A DNA stretch of 45,946 nucleotides, taken from Eubacteriales Family XIII. Incertae Sedis bacterium (lineage in GTDB: Bacteria; Bacillota; Clostridia; Peptostreptococcales; Anaerovoracaceae). The position numbers and the translations under genes were made by a program. Numbering within the stretch: the first letter of the stretch is position 1; each line of letters begins with the position of its first letter. This document shows positions 22,523 to 31,330 of this stretch, piece after piece. Location: assembly GCA_031266025.1 (NCBI GenBank), contig JAISBV010000031.1, positions 1 through 45,946 of the forward strand, given 5' to 3'. Below the pieces are notes generated by a model. The model was not told the origin of the DNA, did no database searches, and was given only the letters and a program-made list of their open reading frames with translations.

Positions 22523-24019
22523 CTAATTAATAAAAAATATCAGCGTGTCTATAACGAACAGAGGAATCAGAAAACACAATGACCAACCCATATACCCGAA
22601 AAAGCTCGGCATCTTGATTTCATTTTCTTCCGCTATCGAGCGAACCATAAAGTTCGGCGCGTTTCCGATATACGTATTGGCGCCCATGAATACCGCGCCG
22701 GCTGAAATGGCTATCAGGATTTGGGGCGCTATCGCGCCTACCGCCGTCGCGATACCTTCCGCCGCGCCGAGCGAACCCGCAGTGGTCATGAACACCAGAT
22801 ATGTCGGCGCGTTGTCCAAAAAGCTCGAAAGCGCCCCTGTGGCCCAGAAGAACTGCCACGGAGAGGCAAGACCGAGCTCGGCGCCGCGCGCGTTCAGTAT
22901 GGCGAGCGCGGGTATCATCGTGATGAATATGCCGATGAAAAGCTGCCCAACCTCTTTGATCGGCCCCCATGTAAACAGGTTTTCCTTGCGAAGCTCACGC
23001 TTCGTGGTCACGACGGAGAGGATTCCCGCCAATACTATAAGGGCCATCTGGAGTATGCTGTTGTATGGCAGTATTGTTTCATTGTATACAGGAACGCCGA
23101 ACAACACGCCTGTATTCGCATCGTAGAACGAAGGATGCGAAGAGGTGAAACCGCTCAGTATAACACTGCCTACTATGACGGCGAGAAATATCAGGTTGTG
23201 AGCGCCCGCCAAACTTAGCGGAGTCTTTGTTTCGGAGCCGGCCGGGCTTCTCGTTTCGGGCTCTTCCTTTTTGTAGAGCCTTCTGTCCATAATGTAGAAC
23301 ACAACAAGAAGTATAACAATGTTTAATAACAACAAAGGCGCTAACCGCATGGTCCAAAAGAACGGCACGCCGCGCAGAAAGCCGAGGAACAGCGGCGGAT
23401 CGCCGACCGGCGTCAGACAACCGCCCATATTTGAAACGAGGAATATGAAGAAAACTATTATATGAGCCTTCTTCTTCCTGTGCGCGTTTGCGCGAATCAT
23501 GGGTCTTATAAGCAGCATACTGGCGCCTGTCGTACCGACCCAACTCGCAAGCAATGTTCCTATCAGAAGCATCAGCAGGTTAACCTTTGGCGTTCCGGCC
23601 AAATCACCGCGCAGCACTATGCCGCCCGATACGGCAAACAGACCCCAAAGCAATATGATGAAAGGCAGATAGTCAAGGAGAACGATCTCGATAAGTTCAA
23701 GCAGTGCGGTTTCCGCGCCGAAGCCTATCGCGAAAGGGATAAAAAACAAGAGCGACCAAAAAATCGAAACCTTGAACAGATGCTTTTCCCACCAATGCGC
23801 TTTTACCAAGGGAAATATGGCGATGGACAATAGCAGCCCGGCAAACGGCGCCACGCTCCAAAACGGCAGAGCGTTTCCAAGCGCGTGGCTGATCTCCGGT
23901 TCTCCCCCGCCGCTCGCAAAGACACAGTCGGAGACGAACGCCGACAGCACGGTGAAGACCAAGGCAAGCGTCGCGCAGAATCGTATGCTAAAATGCTTTT
24001 TCGTAATCACGTTTCGCAA
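22523..24019 (-). CDS. NhaD/ArsB-superfamily Na+/H+ antiporter-like membrane protein
   Basis: The 498-residue integral membrane protein has a signal-like first helix and about 12 further helices. The segment NMGGCLTPVGDPPLFLGFL is typical of NhaD-type antiporters and related ion transporters. The family exports Na+ (or Li+) in exchange for protons; the actual ion here is unproven. The frame starts at a TTG (24019) close to AAAGGGG; a GTG 9 bases on is the alternative. It is a single-gene unit with its own promoter and a palindrome within it. ilvC starts about 70 bases after its stop. Confidence 0.82.
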   Translation of the reverse strand: MRNVITKKHFSIRFCATLALVFTVLSAFVSDCVFASGGGEPEISHALGNALPFWSVAPFAGLLLSIAIFPLVKAHWWEKHLFKVSIFWSLLFFIPFAIGFGAETALLELIEIVLLDYLPFIILLWGLFAVSGGIVLRGDLAGTPKVNLLMLLIGTLLASWVGTTGASMLLIRPMIRANAHRKKKAHIIVFFIFLVSNMGGCLTPVGDPPLFLGFLRGVPFFWTMRLAPLLLLNIVILLVVFYIMDRRLYKKEEPETRSPAGSETKTPLSLAGAHNLIFLAVIVGSVILSGFTSSHPSFYDANTGVLFGVPVYNETILPYNSILQMALIVLAGILSVVTTKRELRKENLFTWGPIKEVGQLFIGIFITMIPALAILNARGAELGLASPWQFFWATGALSSFLDNAPTYLVFMTTAGSLGAAEGIATAVGAIAPQILIAISAGAVFMGANTYIGNAPNFMVRSIAEENEIKMPSFFGYMGWSLCFLIPLFVIDTLIFFIN

Positions 24020-24050
24020 ACACCCCTTTCTAAATAAAATAACTGTTAAT

Positions 24051-24079
24051 ACTATATCGCAATTGTATCATAATTGCAA
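24051..24079 (-). promoter_or_regulatory. Promoter of the NhaD-like gene with overlapping palindrome
   Basis: On the minus strand TTGCAA (24079-24074), a 17-base spacer and TATAGT (24056-24051). A palindrome, GCAATT-N7-AATTGC, covers 24059-24077, spanning part of the -35 and most of the spacer. That is where a repressor dimer would block polymerase. No regulator gene is adjacent. Confidence 0.6.
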
Positions 24080-24102
24080 TAATATCATGAAGTAGATATA
24101 TG

Positions 24103-25059
24103 TCATACCTCAGCAAAGGCGTTTTTCGTATGCCCGTCTCCGGCATTGTCGCATAAAGCGCGCAAATATTCAAGCAGATTTTTCATATCCTCGGGCAATG
24201 GCGCCGTGAAACGCAGCATTTTCTTCGTCCTCGGATGGCTGAATGCAAGCTCCGCCGCGTGCAGCGCCTGCCTGTCTATGAGCAGCGGAGACTCCCCGCC
24301 GTAAAGCGCGTCGCCCGCGACGGCATGGCCGATATACGACAGATGCACACGGATCTGATGCGTTCTCCCCGTATCAAGCATAAGGCTCAGGAGCGTGTGG
24401 CCGCGCCCGCAGCCGAAACGTTCAAGCACACGGTAGCGCGTAACGGAATGAGCGCCGTCAGGTCTGACGACGCGTCTCAACCCGGCATCATCCTCCTTAC
24501 GGATCGGAAGTTCAATCACGCCTTCTTCCGGCTCGACTAAGCCGACTACAACAGCCTCATATCGTTTCACCACGCGATTTTCGGCTGACTGACGCGCGAA
24601 ATCCTGTTGGCTGTACGCGTTTTTTCCGACGACGAGCAACCCTGTGGTATCCATATCGAGACGGTTGATAAAGCGTATTTTAAAATGCTCGCCGCTTTCG
24701 GCCATACGATAAGTCAAACCGTTTGCGACAGTATGCGCAGGATGCCCTTTTGTCGGGTGGACTACCAACCCCGCCTGCTTGTCTATAACTAGCAAGTCAC
24801 TGTCCTCATAGACTACGCTGATCGGAATAGGCTCCGGTTCGAATCCGCTGCCCTCACTCGGAAACGCAACAGTCAAAATATCGCCCGCGACGACTTTGTC
24901 GTTCATCTTGGCCGGCAAGCCGTTTCGGCTGACGCCGCCGCCGTATTTCAGACGCCTGAGCAATCTTGCCGAAACAGAGAGACGTCGTTTCAGTATCTCT
25001 TTGACATTAAAACATTCATCCGCTTTTTCCGGTTTGTACAGCAGGTCGTATTTTTCCAT
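24103..25059 (-). CDS. RluA/RluD-family 23S rRNA (or tRNA) pseudouridine synthase
   Basis: Isomerises specific uridines in rRNA to pseudouridine. The 318-residue protein has an N-terminal S4 RNA-binding domain (about 15-75) and then the RluA catalytic domain with RLDMDTTGLLVVGKNA around residue 135, which holds the catalytic Asp. HQIRVHLSYIGHAVAGD near residue 236 is the second family signature. Members differ in target site and I cannot tell which one this is. The gene stands alone, with about 130 bases to nadK. Confidence 0.93.
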   Translation of the reverse strand: MEKYDLLYKPEKADECFNVKEILKRRLSVSARLLRRLKYGGGVSRNGLPAKMNDKVVAGDILTVAFPSEGSGFEPEPIPISVVYEDSDLLVIDKQAGLVVHPTKGHPAHTVANGLTYRMAESGEHFKIRFINRLDMDTTGLLVVGKNAYSQQDFARQSAENRVVKRYEAVVVGLVEPEEGVIELPIRKEDDAGLRRVVRPDGAHSVTRYRVLERFGCGRGHTLLSLMLDTGRTHQIRVHLSYIGHAVAGDALYGGESPLLIDRQALHAAELAFSHPRTKKMLRFTAPLPEDMKNLLEYLRALCDNAGDGHTKNAFAEV

Positions 25060-25189
25060 TGCACGCCTATCCCTTATTTTTCAGGGCATGAACGGCTTTG
25101 ATTTACCGTAATTGTATTATTGCAAACCGATCATTGAGGTACTTGTCCGCGATGTGCCTTTTCTCGCATAAACGCGCGCTGCGCGGTCA

Positions 25190-26011
25190 TCACAGCAGCT
25201 TCTGTTTCACTTTGTTCCAAAAATCATAATGCGGAAAACGCAAAAGCCGCACTGTTTCACCTGAAAACGCGACACGGATCCGCTTAACTTCCGTATATGC
25301 GCGCTCCGCGCCGTCCGCCGCCACCAATATATCACGCTCGCGAACGAATTCCGGGAACACGTTGACGGAGAGATGCGGCGGCAGGAGTATGCTTGATGTG
25401 AAAGAACGGTAGGCGGAATTGTTGATCGGCGCGCTCGGCGTGATCTGCAAGAGATCGAGACGCGGGTCTACGATGCTGCCTCCGAGCGCATAGTTGTAAG
25501 CCGTGCTTCCGGCCGGCGTCGACACGAGGATGCCGTCTCCGCGGAATGTTTCGATAAAACTGTCGCCTATGAATATATTCAAGTAGGCCACATGCGAACG
25601 CGCGCCGTGTATTACGATCTCATTCAAACCAAGAATCGCGTCCTCTTCGCCGTCCGCGCCTAATATATTGGCACGCAGTGTCTTGAGCTCCTGTATAACG
25701 TACTGCTTCTCCTTATACCTGAATATAAATTCATCAAGCTCTCCCGGCTGCAGTTCCTGAAAGAAACCGAGATGCCCTGTATTGACGCCCACTATCGGAA
25801 CATCCGGAAAACGCAGCACGGCGAGCATATTGAGCAGTGAACCGTCGCCGCCGATACAGACGATAAATTCGGCCGCCGCGTCAAACCCCGGAACGACCGC
25901 AAAGCCCGCTTTTTCGAGTTTGACCTTAAAGCTGTTCCCAACTTCACCGGAAGCGGCGTCGCCGTTTGCGAATATATTGACCTTCCTGTCTCCCGCAGCG
26001 TCGGCTTTCAT
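25190..26011 (-). CDS. nadK: NAD kinase
   Basis: Phosphorylates NAD to NADP. The 273-residue protein has the diagnostic GGDGSLLNML (about 54-63) and NTGHLGFF (about 78), followed by a glycine-rich TPAGSTAYNYALGG segment of the C-terminal beta domain. Its ATG shares one base with the pepF stop (TAATG), so the two are translationally coupled. The 130 bases after its stop hold only a small GCGCG palindrome and the rluA-type promoter region. Confidence 0.95.
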   Translation of the reverse strand: MKADAAGDRKVNIFANGDAASGEVGNSFKVKLEKAGFAVVPGFDAAAEFIVCIGGDGSLLNMLAVLRFPDVPIVGVNTGHLGFFQELQPGELDEFIFRYKEKQYVIQELKTLRANILGADGEEDAILGLNEIVIHGARSHVAYLNIFIGDSFIETFRGDGILVSTPAGSTAYNYALGGSIVDPRLDLLQITPSAPINNSAYRSFTSSILLPPHLSVNVFPEFVRERDILVAADGAERAYTEVKRIRVAFSGETVRLLRFPHYDFWNKVKQKLL

Positions 26012-27807
26012 TATATCAAGCTTTCCAATAAATCCACGAGCGATTCGAATGTGTCCATCGCCCTCTCGACAGGCTCGGACGCGCTCATGTCCACGCCCGC
26101 GATCTTGAGCAGTTCGAGCGGATCATCGCTTTCTCCCGATTTGAGGAATGATATATACGCGTCGCGCTCAGTCGTTCCGCCGTCTATCAGCCGCTTTGCT
26201 ATTGCCGTCGCCGCCGAATAGCCCGTAGCGTATTTATAGACGTAGAACGCCCGGTAAAAATGCGGTATGCGTGACCATTCCGCAGCTATAACGTCGTCGC
26301 TGACGACGGCATCGCCGAAATACTTCTTATTGAGAGACAGGTATTCTTTTGACAGCCGATCAGCGGTCAAGGCCTCGCCGTTTTCGACCGCCGCATGCGT
26401 CGTCCGTTCAAATTCCGCGAACATCGTTTGACGGAACAGCGTCGTACGAAATTCTTCTATGTGCATATTTACCAAATATTTCTTCTCATCCGGATTCTTC
26501 GCTCGCCCTATCAGGTAATGCATGAGCAGCGATTCGTTCACGGTGGACGCTACTTCAGCCGTAAATATAGAATGCCCTCCGTACACGAAAGGCTGGGTTT
26601 TGCGCGTATACCACGAATGCACAGAATGCCCCATCTCATGTACTATCGTGAACAAATCCTTCAGCTTCTCATTGTAATTCAGCATAATGAACGGTTTGCT
26701 GTCATAGCTGCCAAACGAATAGGCGCCGCTCGTCTTTCCCTCGTTTTCAAAGACGTCGATCCAGCGTTCCCCAATACCGCGGGAAACGGCGTCGATATAC
26801 TCTTCTCCGAGTACGGCAAGACCATCGCGCATGATATCGAGCGCGTCCTCATAGATCAGCTTCTCTTCCTTCCGTTCTGTTACGGGCGCATAGACGTCGT
26901 ACATGTGAAGCTCGTCCGCGCCAAGCAACCGCCGTTTGATATCAAGGTATCTGTGCAAAGCATTGAGTTTGCCGTTGACCGAGTTTATCAGATTGTCGTA
27001 TACGGAGAGCGGGATATTATCTCCCGAGAGCGCCGCTTCCAAGGCGGACGGATAGCGTCGGATGCGCGCCATCACGACGTCCGTCTTCGTGTTGAAGCTG
27101 TATGTGGCGGCAAGCGTATTTCTCTGTTTGATATACGCGTCATACATCTTCGTGAAGGCCGCTTTTCTGACGGAACGGTTTCGCGATTCCATAAACCCGA
27201 TATAGCGTCCATGCGTCAATTCCGTCTCGTCGCCGTCCTCGTCGGTGATGAAACCGAATGTCATATCGGCGTTATTGATCATGCCGAATATATCGCCCGT
27301 CGCTCCCGTCACCTCCGAAAGCTGCGCGAGAAGACTTTCTTCGGCTTCGGAGAGCACATGCGCCTTTTCTCTGAACAACACTCGGAACACATGGCTGTAT
27401 TTCCCAAGGCCTTTTTCTTCCTCCGCGAAACCCCAAACCACATCTTCCGGAACAGAAAGAAACTCCGGCGTAAAAAAAGACAGCGCCGCCGATATCTTGG
27501 ACATAAGGGTCTGCGCCCTGTCGCACACGGCTTGCCTTCGCGCGTCGCGGTTATCCTCGTCCCTGCTCATGCGCGCGTAAACGAACACCCTCTCGGCAAG
27601 CTGCCAAAGCGCGTCTTTTTCTTCGAGCGCGGCAAGCAGTGTACCGGCGCTCTCGCAAAGCCTGCCCGAAAAGCGTGCATACCGCTCCGCTTCACGCTCC
27701 GCGCGCTCCGCGTCAACCTCCCACGCCTCGTCGCCTTTGTACATGGACGCGATATCCCATTTATACCTGTCGGGTATATCCGCCCTCTTCATTGTTTCTT
27801 TGCTCAT
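26011..27807 (-). CDS. pepF: Oligoendopeptidase F (M3 family)
   Basis: A cytoplasmic zinc endopeptidase that cleaves oligopeptides of roughly 7-20 residues. The 598-residue length is normal for the family. The zinc motif HEMGHSVHSW (HExxH) lies at about residue 389, with the downstream Glu in HSIFTAEVASTVNE. It precedes nadK with a one-base overlap. A frame also stays open over the whole gene on the other strand, but that is a by-product of codon use. The promoter must lie in the repeat-filled gap upstream. Confidence 0.96.
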   Translation of the reverse strand: MSKETMKRADIPDRYKWDIASMYKGDEAWEVDAERAEREAERYARFSGRLCESAGTLLAALEEKDALWQLAERVFVYARMSRDEDNRDARRQAVCDRAQTLMSKISAALSFFTPEFLSVPEDVVWGFAEEEKGLGKYSHVFRVLFREKAHVLSEAEESLLAQLSEVTGATGDIFGMINNADMTFGFITDEDGDETELTHGRYIGFMESRNRSVRKAAFTKMYDAYIKQRNTLAATYSFNTKTDVVMARIRRYPSALEAALSGDNIPLSVYDNLINSVNGKLNALHRYLDIKRRLLGADELHMYDVYAPVTERKEEKLIYEDALDIMRDGLAVLGEEYIDAVSRGIGERWIDVFENEGKTSGAYSFGSYDSKPFIMLNYNEKLKDLFTIVHEMGHSVHSWYTRKTQPFVYGGHSIFTAEVASTVNESLLMHYLIGRAKNPDEKKYLVNMHIEEFRTTLFRQTMFAEFERTTHAAVENGEALTADRLSKEYLSLNKKYFGDAVVSDDVIAAEWSRIPHFYRAFYVYKYATGYSAATAIAKRLIDGGTTERDAYISFLKSGESDDPLELLKIAGVDMSASEPVERAMDTFESLVDLLESLI

Positions 27808-27814
27808 AAGTCTC

Positions 27815-28100
27815 TGTTACCTTCTTGAACTATAACTTCGCTACCAATGTCACCCGCTTCAAGCGAAGCTACGGGGCAGCGGACTCCGCTTTCCGCAACA
27901 ATCGGTGGGAAACGTTCGCTACGCTCACTTCTCCGCTCGCGTTGCTCGCTACGCTGTCCGTTTTGCCTACCGAAGCGGAGCTTCGGGGCAAAAAGGCATC
28001 TCCCACGCTTCGTTGAAACGCACAGATGTAAGAAAAATTTCTGCATTCGAAATTTTTCTGCCGATGCGCTATAACGCCTGTTGCTCAATCACGATAACAG
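27815..28100. repeat. Structured intergenic element with R3 module
   Basis: A dense set of stems upstream of pepF. Read on the minus strand it includes CCGAAGC-tcc-GCTTCGG, GTGGGA/TCCCAC, and the words GGACAGCGTAGCGAGC and GCGAGCGGAG, which also occur in R2 copy C (19648-19678). Weak terminal CTGTTA/TAACAG arms lie at 27815 and 28095. No open frame in it has a plausible start or family resemblance. The gap 27808-28166 holds nothing else visible. Confidence 0.55.
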
Positions 28101-28158
28101 TATATCATAAATGGTGAAAAAAAAAAAGAAAGGCGGCAACTATATTGATATTCATCCA

Positions 28159-28309
28159 AATTTCACGTTACAGTTCAGAGGTTGTCTGCGTAATAAATGT
28201 TTTAGGGCATTTAGGTTGTTAAAATCCAAAAGTACGGTCATTCCGGGCTTGTCCCGGAATGACGGAAAAAGTATAGGCCCGGAGTACCTTTGAACTGTAA
28301 CAATTTCAG
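28159..28309 (+). mobile_element. MITE copy 1 with near-perfect 8-bp target duplication
   Basis: The element is 28167-28301 (135 bp) with 16-bp terminal inverted repeats GTTACAGTTCAGAGGT and GTTACAGTTCAAAGGT. It is flanked by AATTTCAC (28159-28166) and AATTTCAG (28302-28309). It is almost identical to the copy at 31909-32044 but in the opposite orientation. It contains the TCATTCCGGG palindrome at 28237-28263, which may end transcripts from the MFS gene, whose stop lies 15 bases away. It has no coding capacity, so it must have been moved by a transposase encoded elsewhere. Confidence 0.85.
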
Positions 28310-28316
28310 TTACATT

Positions 28317-29531
28317 TTATCCCGGTATGCTCCTCCCGGCATTTCGCAGCGACTTGCTTGCCGCATAAGGAATGCATAGCAGAGCCATTATAATGCCCGT
28401 GCCTATAAGAATGACGTCTATGGATATCCTGTCCGACAACGGGCCGAAAATAAGCATACCCACGGGAATCATCACGCTGTTCAGCATCATGATCACGGAA
28501 AGAACACGCCCCATGAAATCAGGGTCTACGGTTGTTTGAAGCAGCACCATCACGGGCGTATTGTACATAGGCATACTTATACCCATAACAGCCATGACGA
28601 CGCAGTAAATCAAGAAATCGGGCGCCACTCCGAGCCCTATCGTCTCAATTCCGAACAGCGCGCACGAAAGTGACAGGGTGATAACGCGGTTCTTAAAGCC
28701 GCCCCATACGCCGATCAAAACGCCGCCCGCCATCATTCCGACCGAAAACGTTACTTCTATCGCAGCAAGCCGCCACGCGTCGTCTCCGAAATTTCGCGCC
28801 ACCTGAAGCGGAGTAAGCAACATGGCCGGCGACGCGAAAAACATGAAAATCGCCGAAAGCGTGAGCAGCAGCACGATGTATCCGTGTTCCCTTATATAGC
28901 GTATTCCGTTCTTCAGATCGCGGAAATACTCCGGTTTTTTCCGATCCGATTTCAGAACCGCAGGGGTTTTTACGAAAAAAAACAAGATGCTTATTCCTAT
29001 GGCGGCGGTAAGCACGTCGAGGAAAAACAGTGTCTGAAGCGGAGCGACGGACATGAGCGCGCCGCTTACGACAGGCGCCGACAGCGCTACGAACGACTGT
29101 ATGCTGCTCTGAATGCCGTTGATGCGCGTCAAATGCTCCGCGGGAACGATCTGCGGAACGAAGGCGCCGACGGCCGGCATCTGTACGCCCTGCCCGAATG
29201 AGCGCACAGCAGAACACAGCAGCAGTATCACGGCGCTGTCAATCCCGAATACGAGCAGAACGGCCGCAAGCAAGCTGACGAGAGCTATGGAACCGTCCGC
29301 CGCGTTTATTAAATGCTTTCGATTGAAGCGATCAGCCCAGACGCCGCCGAACGGTGAAATCAGGAACATAGGCAGAAATCCCGCCACGGTAAAAACCGTC
29401 ATCATAGATCCGGACTGCGTCTTTAGCGTTATATGCCACAAAATGGCGTATTGCACGACCATGGAGCCGAACAGCGACAGAACCTGCCCCGTCAAAAACA
29501 ATATCGTATTCTTTTTCTGATTTATCGTCAT
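28317..29531 (-). CDS. MFS efflux transporter (DHA3/MefA-like)
   Basis: The 404-residue protein has about 12 hydrophobic helices and the MFS loop GGVWADRFNRKHLI between helices 2 and 3, typical of macrolide/enterobactin-type exporters. Substrate unknown. The start has no ribosome binding site: a TATAAT box (29543-29538, minus strand) ends only 6 bases before the ATG, so the mRNA may be leaderless or the true promoter lies elsewhere. It sits between a MITE and an IS110 element, in the accessory island. Confidence 0.85.
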   Translation of the reverse strand: MTINQKKNTILFLTGQVLSLFGSMVVQYAILWHITLKTQSGSMMTVFTVAGFLPMFLISPFGGVWADRFNRKHLINAADGSIALVSLLAAVLLVFGIDSAVILLLCSAVRSFGQGVQMPAVGAFVPQIVPAEHLTRINGIQSSIQSFVALSAPVVSGALMSVAPLQTLFFLDVLTAAIGISILFFFVKTPAVLKSDRKKPEYFRDLKNGIRYIREHGYIVLLLTLSAIFMFFASPAMLLTPLQVARNFGDDAWRLAAIEVTFSVGMMAGGVLIGVWGGFKNRVITLSLSCALFGIETIGLGVAPDFLIYCVVMAVMGISMPMYNTPVMVLLQTTVDPDFMGRVLSVIMMLNSVMIPVGMLIFGPLSDRISIDVILIGTGIIMALLCIPYAASKSLRNAGRSIPG

Positions 29532-29599
29532 ATGGGAATTATAATACAGACGGATTCAATATCACGTTTAATATATGGCATCATTCACACTTTTCACCA

Positions 29600-29760
29600 T
29601 TCCGCCGCGCAGCGGCGGCACAAATATTTCATGAGAGCATTTTACAATGCCGTCAATTGTGATAAAATATTCTCGAAACAGCGGCATACTACAGAGCACG
29701 GCGGGAGGAGTGGCAGCAAGCCGCAATCTTGACTCCGCACACTTATATGTGCCGCCGCCC
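29600..29760. repeat. GC-rich inverted repeat beside the IS110 left end
   Basis: A hairpin CCGCCGC-gca-GCGGCGG followed by GGCGGCACAAATAT at about 29601-29625 is matched by the inverted copy ATATGTGCCGCCGCC at about 29745-29759. The IS left arm begins right after the second copy. IS110-group elements often insert beside or in structured repeats, so this may be the target. A fair plus-strand promoter, TTTACA-16-TAAAAT, lies at 29641-29668. A 39-codon frame (29647-29766) inside lacks a binding site. Confidence 0.5.
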
Positions 29761-29774
29761 ATTTAAGCACAAAT

Positions 29775-29883
29775 AATTGGGACATTGAGCCCGGATACTT
29801 ATCTTTGTAAACAAAGACAAAAGTTTAAACGCTTGGGCGGCAGTCACTGCCGCTGTTTCATTTTTTGAAAGGAGGGAGTCTCA
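29775..29883 (+). ncRNA. Candidate bridge RNA region of the IS110 element
   Basis: IS110-group recombinases are known to use an RNA from the non-coding left end to choose donor and target DNA. Here the left end has a fair promoter, TTGGGA (29777-29782), 17 bases, TATCTT (29800-29805), and two hairpins: CTTTG-taaa-CAAAG (29803-29816) and GCGGCAG-tca-CTGCCGC (29837-29853). The position and structure fit. The loops have not been matched to target or donor. Confidence 0.35.
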
Positions 29884-31134
29884 ATGAAGATCGTCCATCC
29901 CATCTGTTGCGGCGTTGACGTACACAAGAAAATAATCGTCGCAACCATTGCATCCACCGACAAGAACAACATCACATCCTACATCACCGAATCCTTTTCC
30001 ACCCTGAATTCGGATTTGATCCGTTTTCGAACATGGCTGTCGGAGCACAACTGCACCGAGGTCTGCATGGAATCCACCGGCAAGTATTGGATTCCGATTT
30101 TCAACATTCTCGAAGGTGACACCCATGTCGTCCTTACGCATCCCAAGTACGTAAGAGCAATCAAGGGCAAAAAAACCGACAAGAAAGACTCCAAGTGGAT
30201 CGCCGACCTGTTTAAGCACGATCTTGTGAAGTGTTCTTTCATCCCGCCCAAGGAAGTTAGGGCAATGCGCGAACTTGCGAGATATCGATTCAAACTCGTG
30301 ACCATGCGTTCTTCCGAAAAGAATCGATACCAAAATTGCATGACCGTATCAAACATCGCCCTCGCAAACGTGCTTTCCGATCTGTTCGGCAAAACAGCAA
30401 CAGGCATTATGAAGTACGTCCTTTCCTCGGCAGTGTTCGACGAAGAACACTGTAAAACGTTGATACAAAAATCGGCCAAGAAGAAAACGGAACTGATCAT
30501 GGAAGCCGTAAACGGCTGCAATATCGAATCCGATCAACGTTTCAAGATGAACGAAGCCAAGGCCCATATGGATTATCTCGACATGACGATCCTCAAAACC
30601 GAAGCCGAACTTTACACAAGGATGCAACCTCACTACGATTCAATCCTTCACGCCTCTGCGCTTCCCGGTATTTCCGAGCTTTCGGCCGCTCTCATATTCT
30701 CGGAAACAGGCTTCGACATGCAGGTGTTCGAATCGGCAAAGCACTTTGTTTCTTGGGCCGGGCTTGCCCCCGCGAACAATGAAAGCGCCGGGAAGAAGAA
30801 GTCCGTTCGCATCTCCAAGGCAGGGCAATTTCTCAAACCCTTGCTTGTCCAATGCGCGCTTGCGGCAATTAAGGATAAAAAAGAGCCTTACTTTGCCGTA
30901 AAGTACACAAAGATCAAGAAACGGCGCGGACACAAGAAAGCGATAATTGCCGTCGCCCGTATGATGCTGACATGTATATATAACATGATGTTGACCGGCG
31001 AAGTTTTCAATCCTTCGGATTACGAAGAAATGAATTCGCCGAAGCCCCAAAAGCAATACCTTACCGATGAATCGGCCATTGCGTATCTTGCCGCGCAAGG
31101 CTACGACGTTTCGGGATTGAAAAAAGCTGTGTGA
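29884..31134 (+). CDS. IS110-family transposase (DEDD recombinase)
   Basis: The 416-residue recombinase starts after a strong AAAGGAGGG site. The N-terminal DEDD RuvC-like domain shows CCGVDVHKK (first Asp), CMESTGKYWIP (Glu) and KTDKKDSKWIADL (Asp pair). The C-terminal Transposase_20 region has LPGISELSAALIFSETG and the conserved SWAGLAP with the putative nucleophilic Ser. The frame is intact, so the element may be active. Both catalytic domains and full length are present. Confidence 0.95.
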   Translation: MKIVHPICCGVDVHKKIIVATIASTDKNNITSYITESFSTLNSDLIRFRTWLSEHNCTEVCMESTGKYWIPIFNILEGDTHVVLTHPKYVRAIKGKKTDKKDSKWIADLFKHDLVKCSFIPPKEVRAMRELARYRFKLVTMRSSEKNRYQNCMTVSNIALANVLSDLFGKTATGIMKYVLSSAVFDEEHCKTLIQKSAKKKTELIMEAVNGCNIESDQRFKMNEAKAHMDYLDMTILKTEAELYTRMQPHYDSILHASALPGISELSAALIFSETGFDMQVFESAKHFVSWAGLAPANNESAGKKKSVRISKAGQFLKPLLVQCALAAIKDKKEPYFAVKYTKIKKRRGHKKAIIAVARMMLTCIYNMMLTGEVFNPSDYEEMNSPKPQKQYLTDESAIAYLAAQGYDVSGLKKAV

Positions 31135-31162
31135 TGTTGTTCTGTTTTCAAGGTCCGGTTTC

Positions 31163-31185
31163 GGCCTTTTTGCAAAGGCCTTTTT
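31163..31185 (+). terminator. Rho-independent terminator of the transposase
   Basis: GGCCTTT-ttgc-AAAGGCC at 31163-31180 is a perfect 7-bp stem followed by TTTTT, 28 bases after the transposase stop and just inside the right subterminal repeat. Confidence 0.85.
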
Positions 31186-31330
31186 GTTGTGCTTAAAAAT
31201 GACGGTTTATCCTGTGATTGCTCTCATACTTCCTTCGGCTAATATTCGATCTGATCTTATTATGACCGGTCGCAAATAAAATGTCAAGCTCAGATCGAAA
31301 AACGGGAGTTTTATCTCGGGGCTCTGTGAT

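Larger units (their letters stand above)
29762..31197 (+). mobile_element. IS110-family insertion sequence
   Basis: One transposase gene is bracketed by a perfect 11-bp subterminal inverted repeat: TTTAAGCACAA at 29762-29772 and its complement at 31187-31197. Subterminal rather than terminal repeats, and no visible target duplication, are characteristic of the IS110/IS1111 group. True ends probably lie a few bases outside. The non-coding left end is about 110 bases, the right end about 60 bases, and the latter includes a strong terminator. Confidence 0.8.

Noticed and set aside
26395-27828. Long open frame on the plus strand opposite pepF
   Set aside because: pepF has a full family match and zinc motif on the minus strand; the opposite frame has no binding site or family features and is a codon-use by-product.
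29647-29766. 39-codon frame upstream of the IS110 transposase
   Set aside because: No ribosome binding site, it lies within an inverted repeat, and its stop is supplied by the IS arm.
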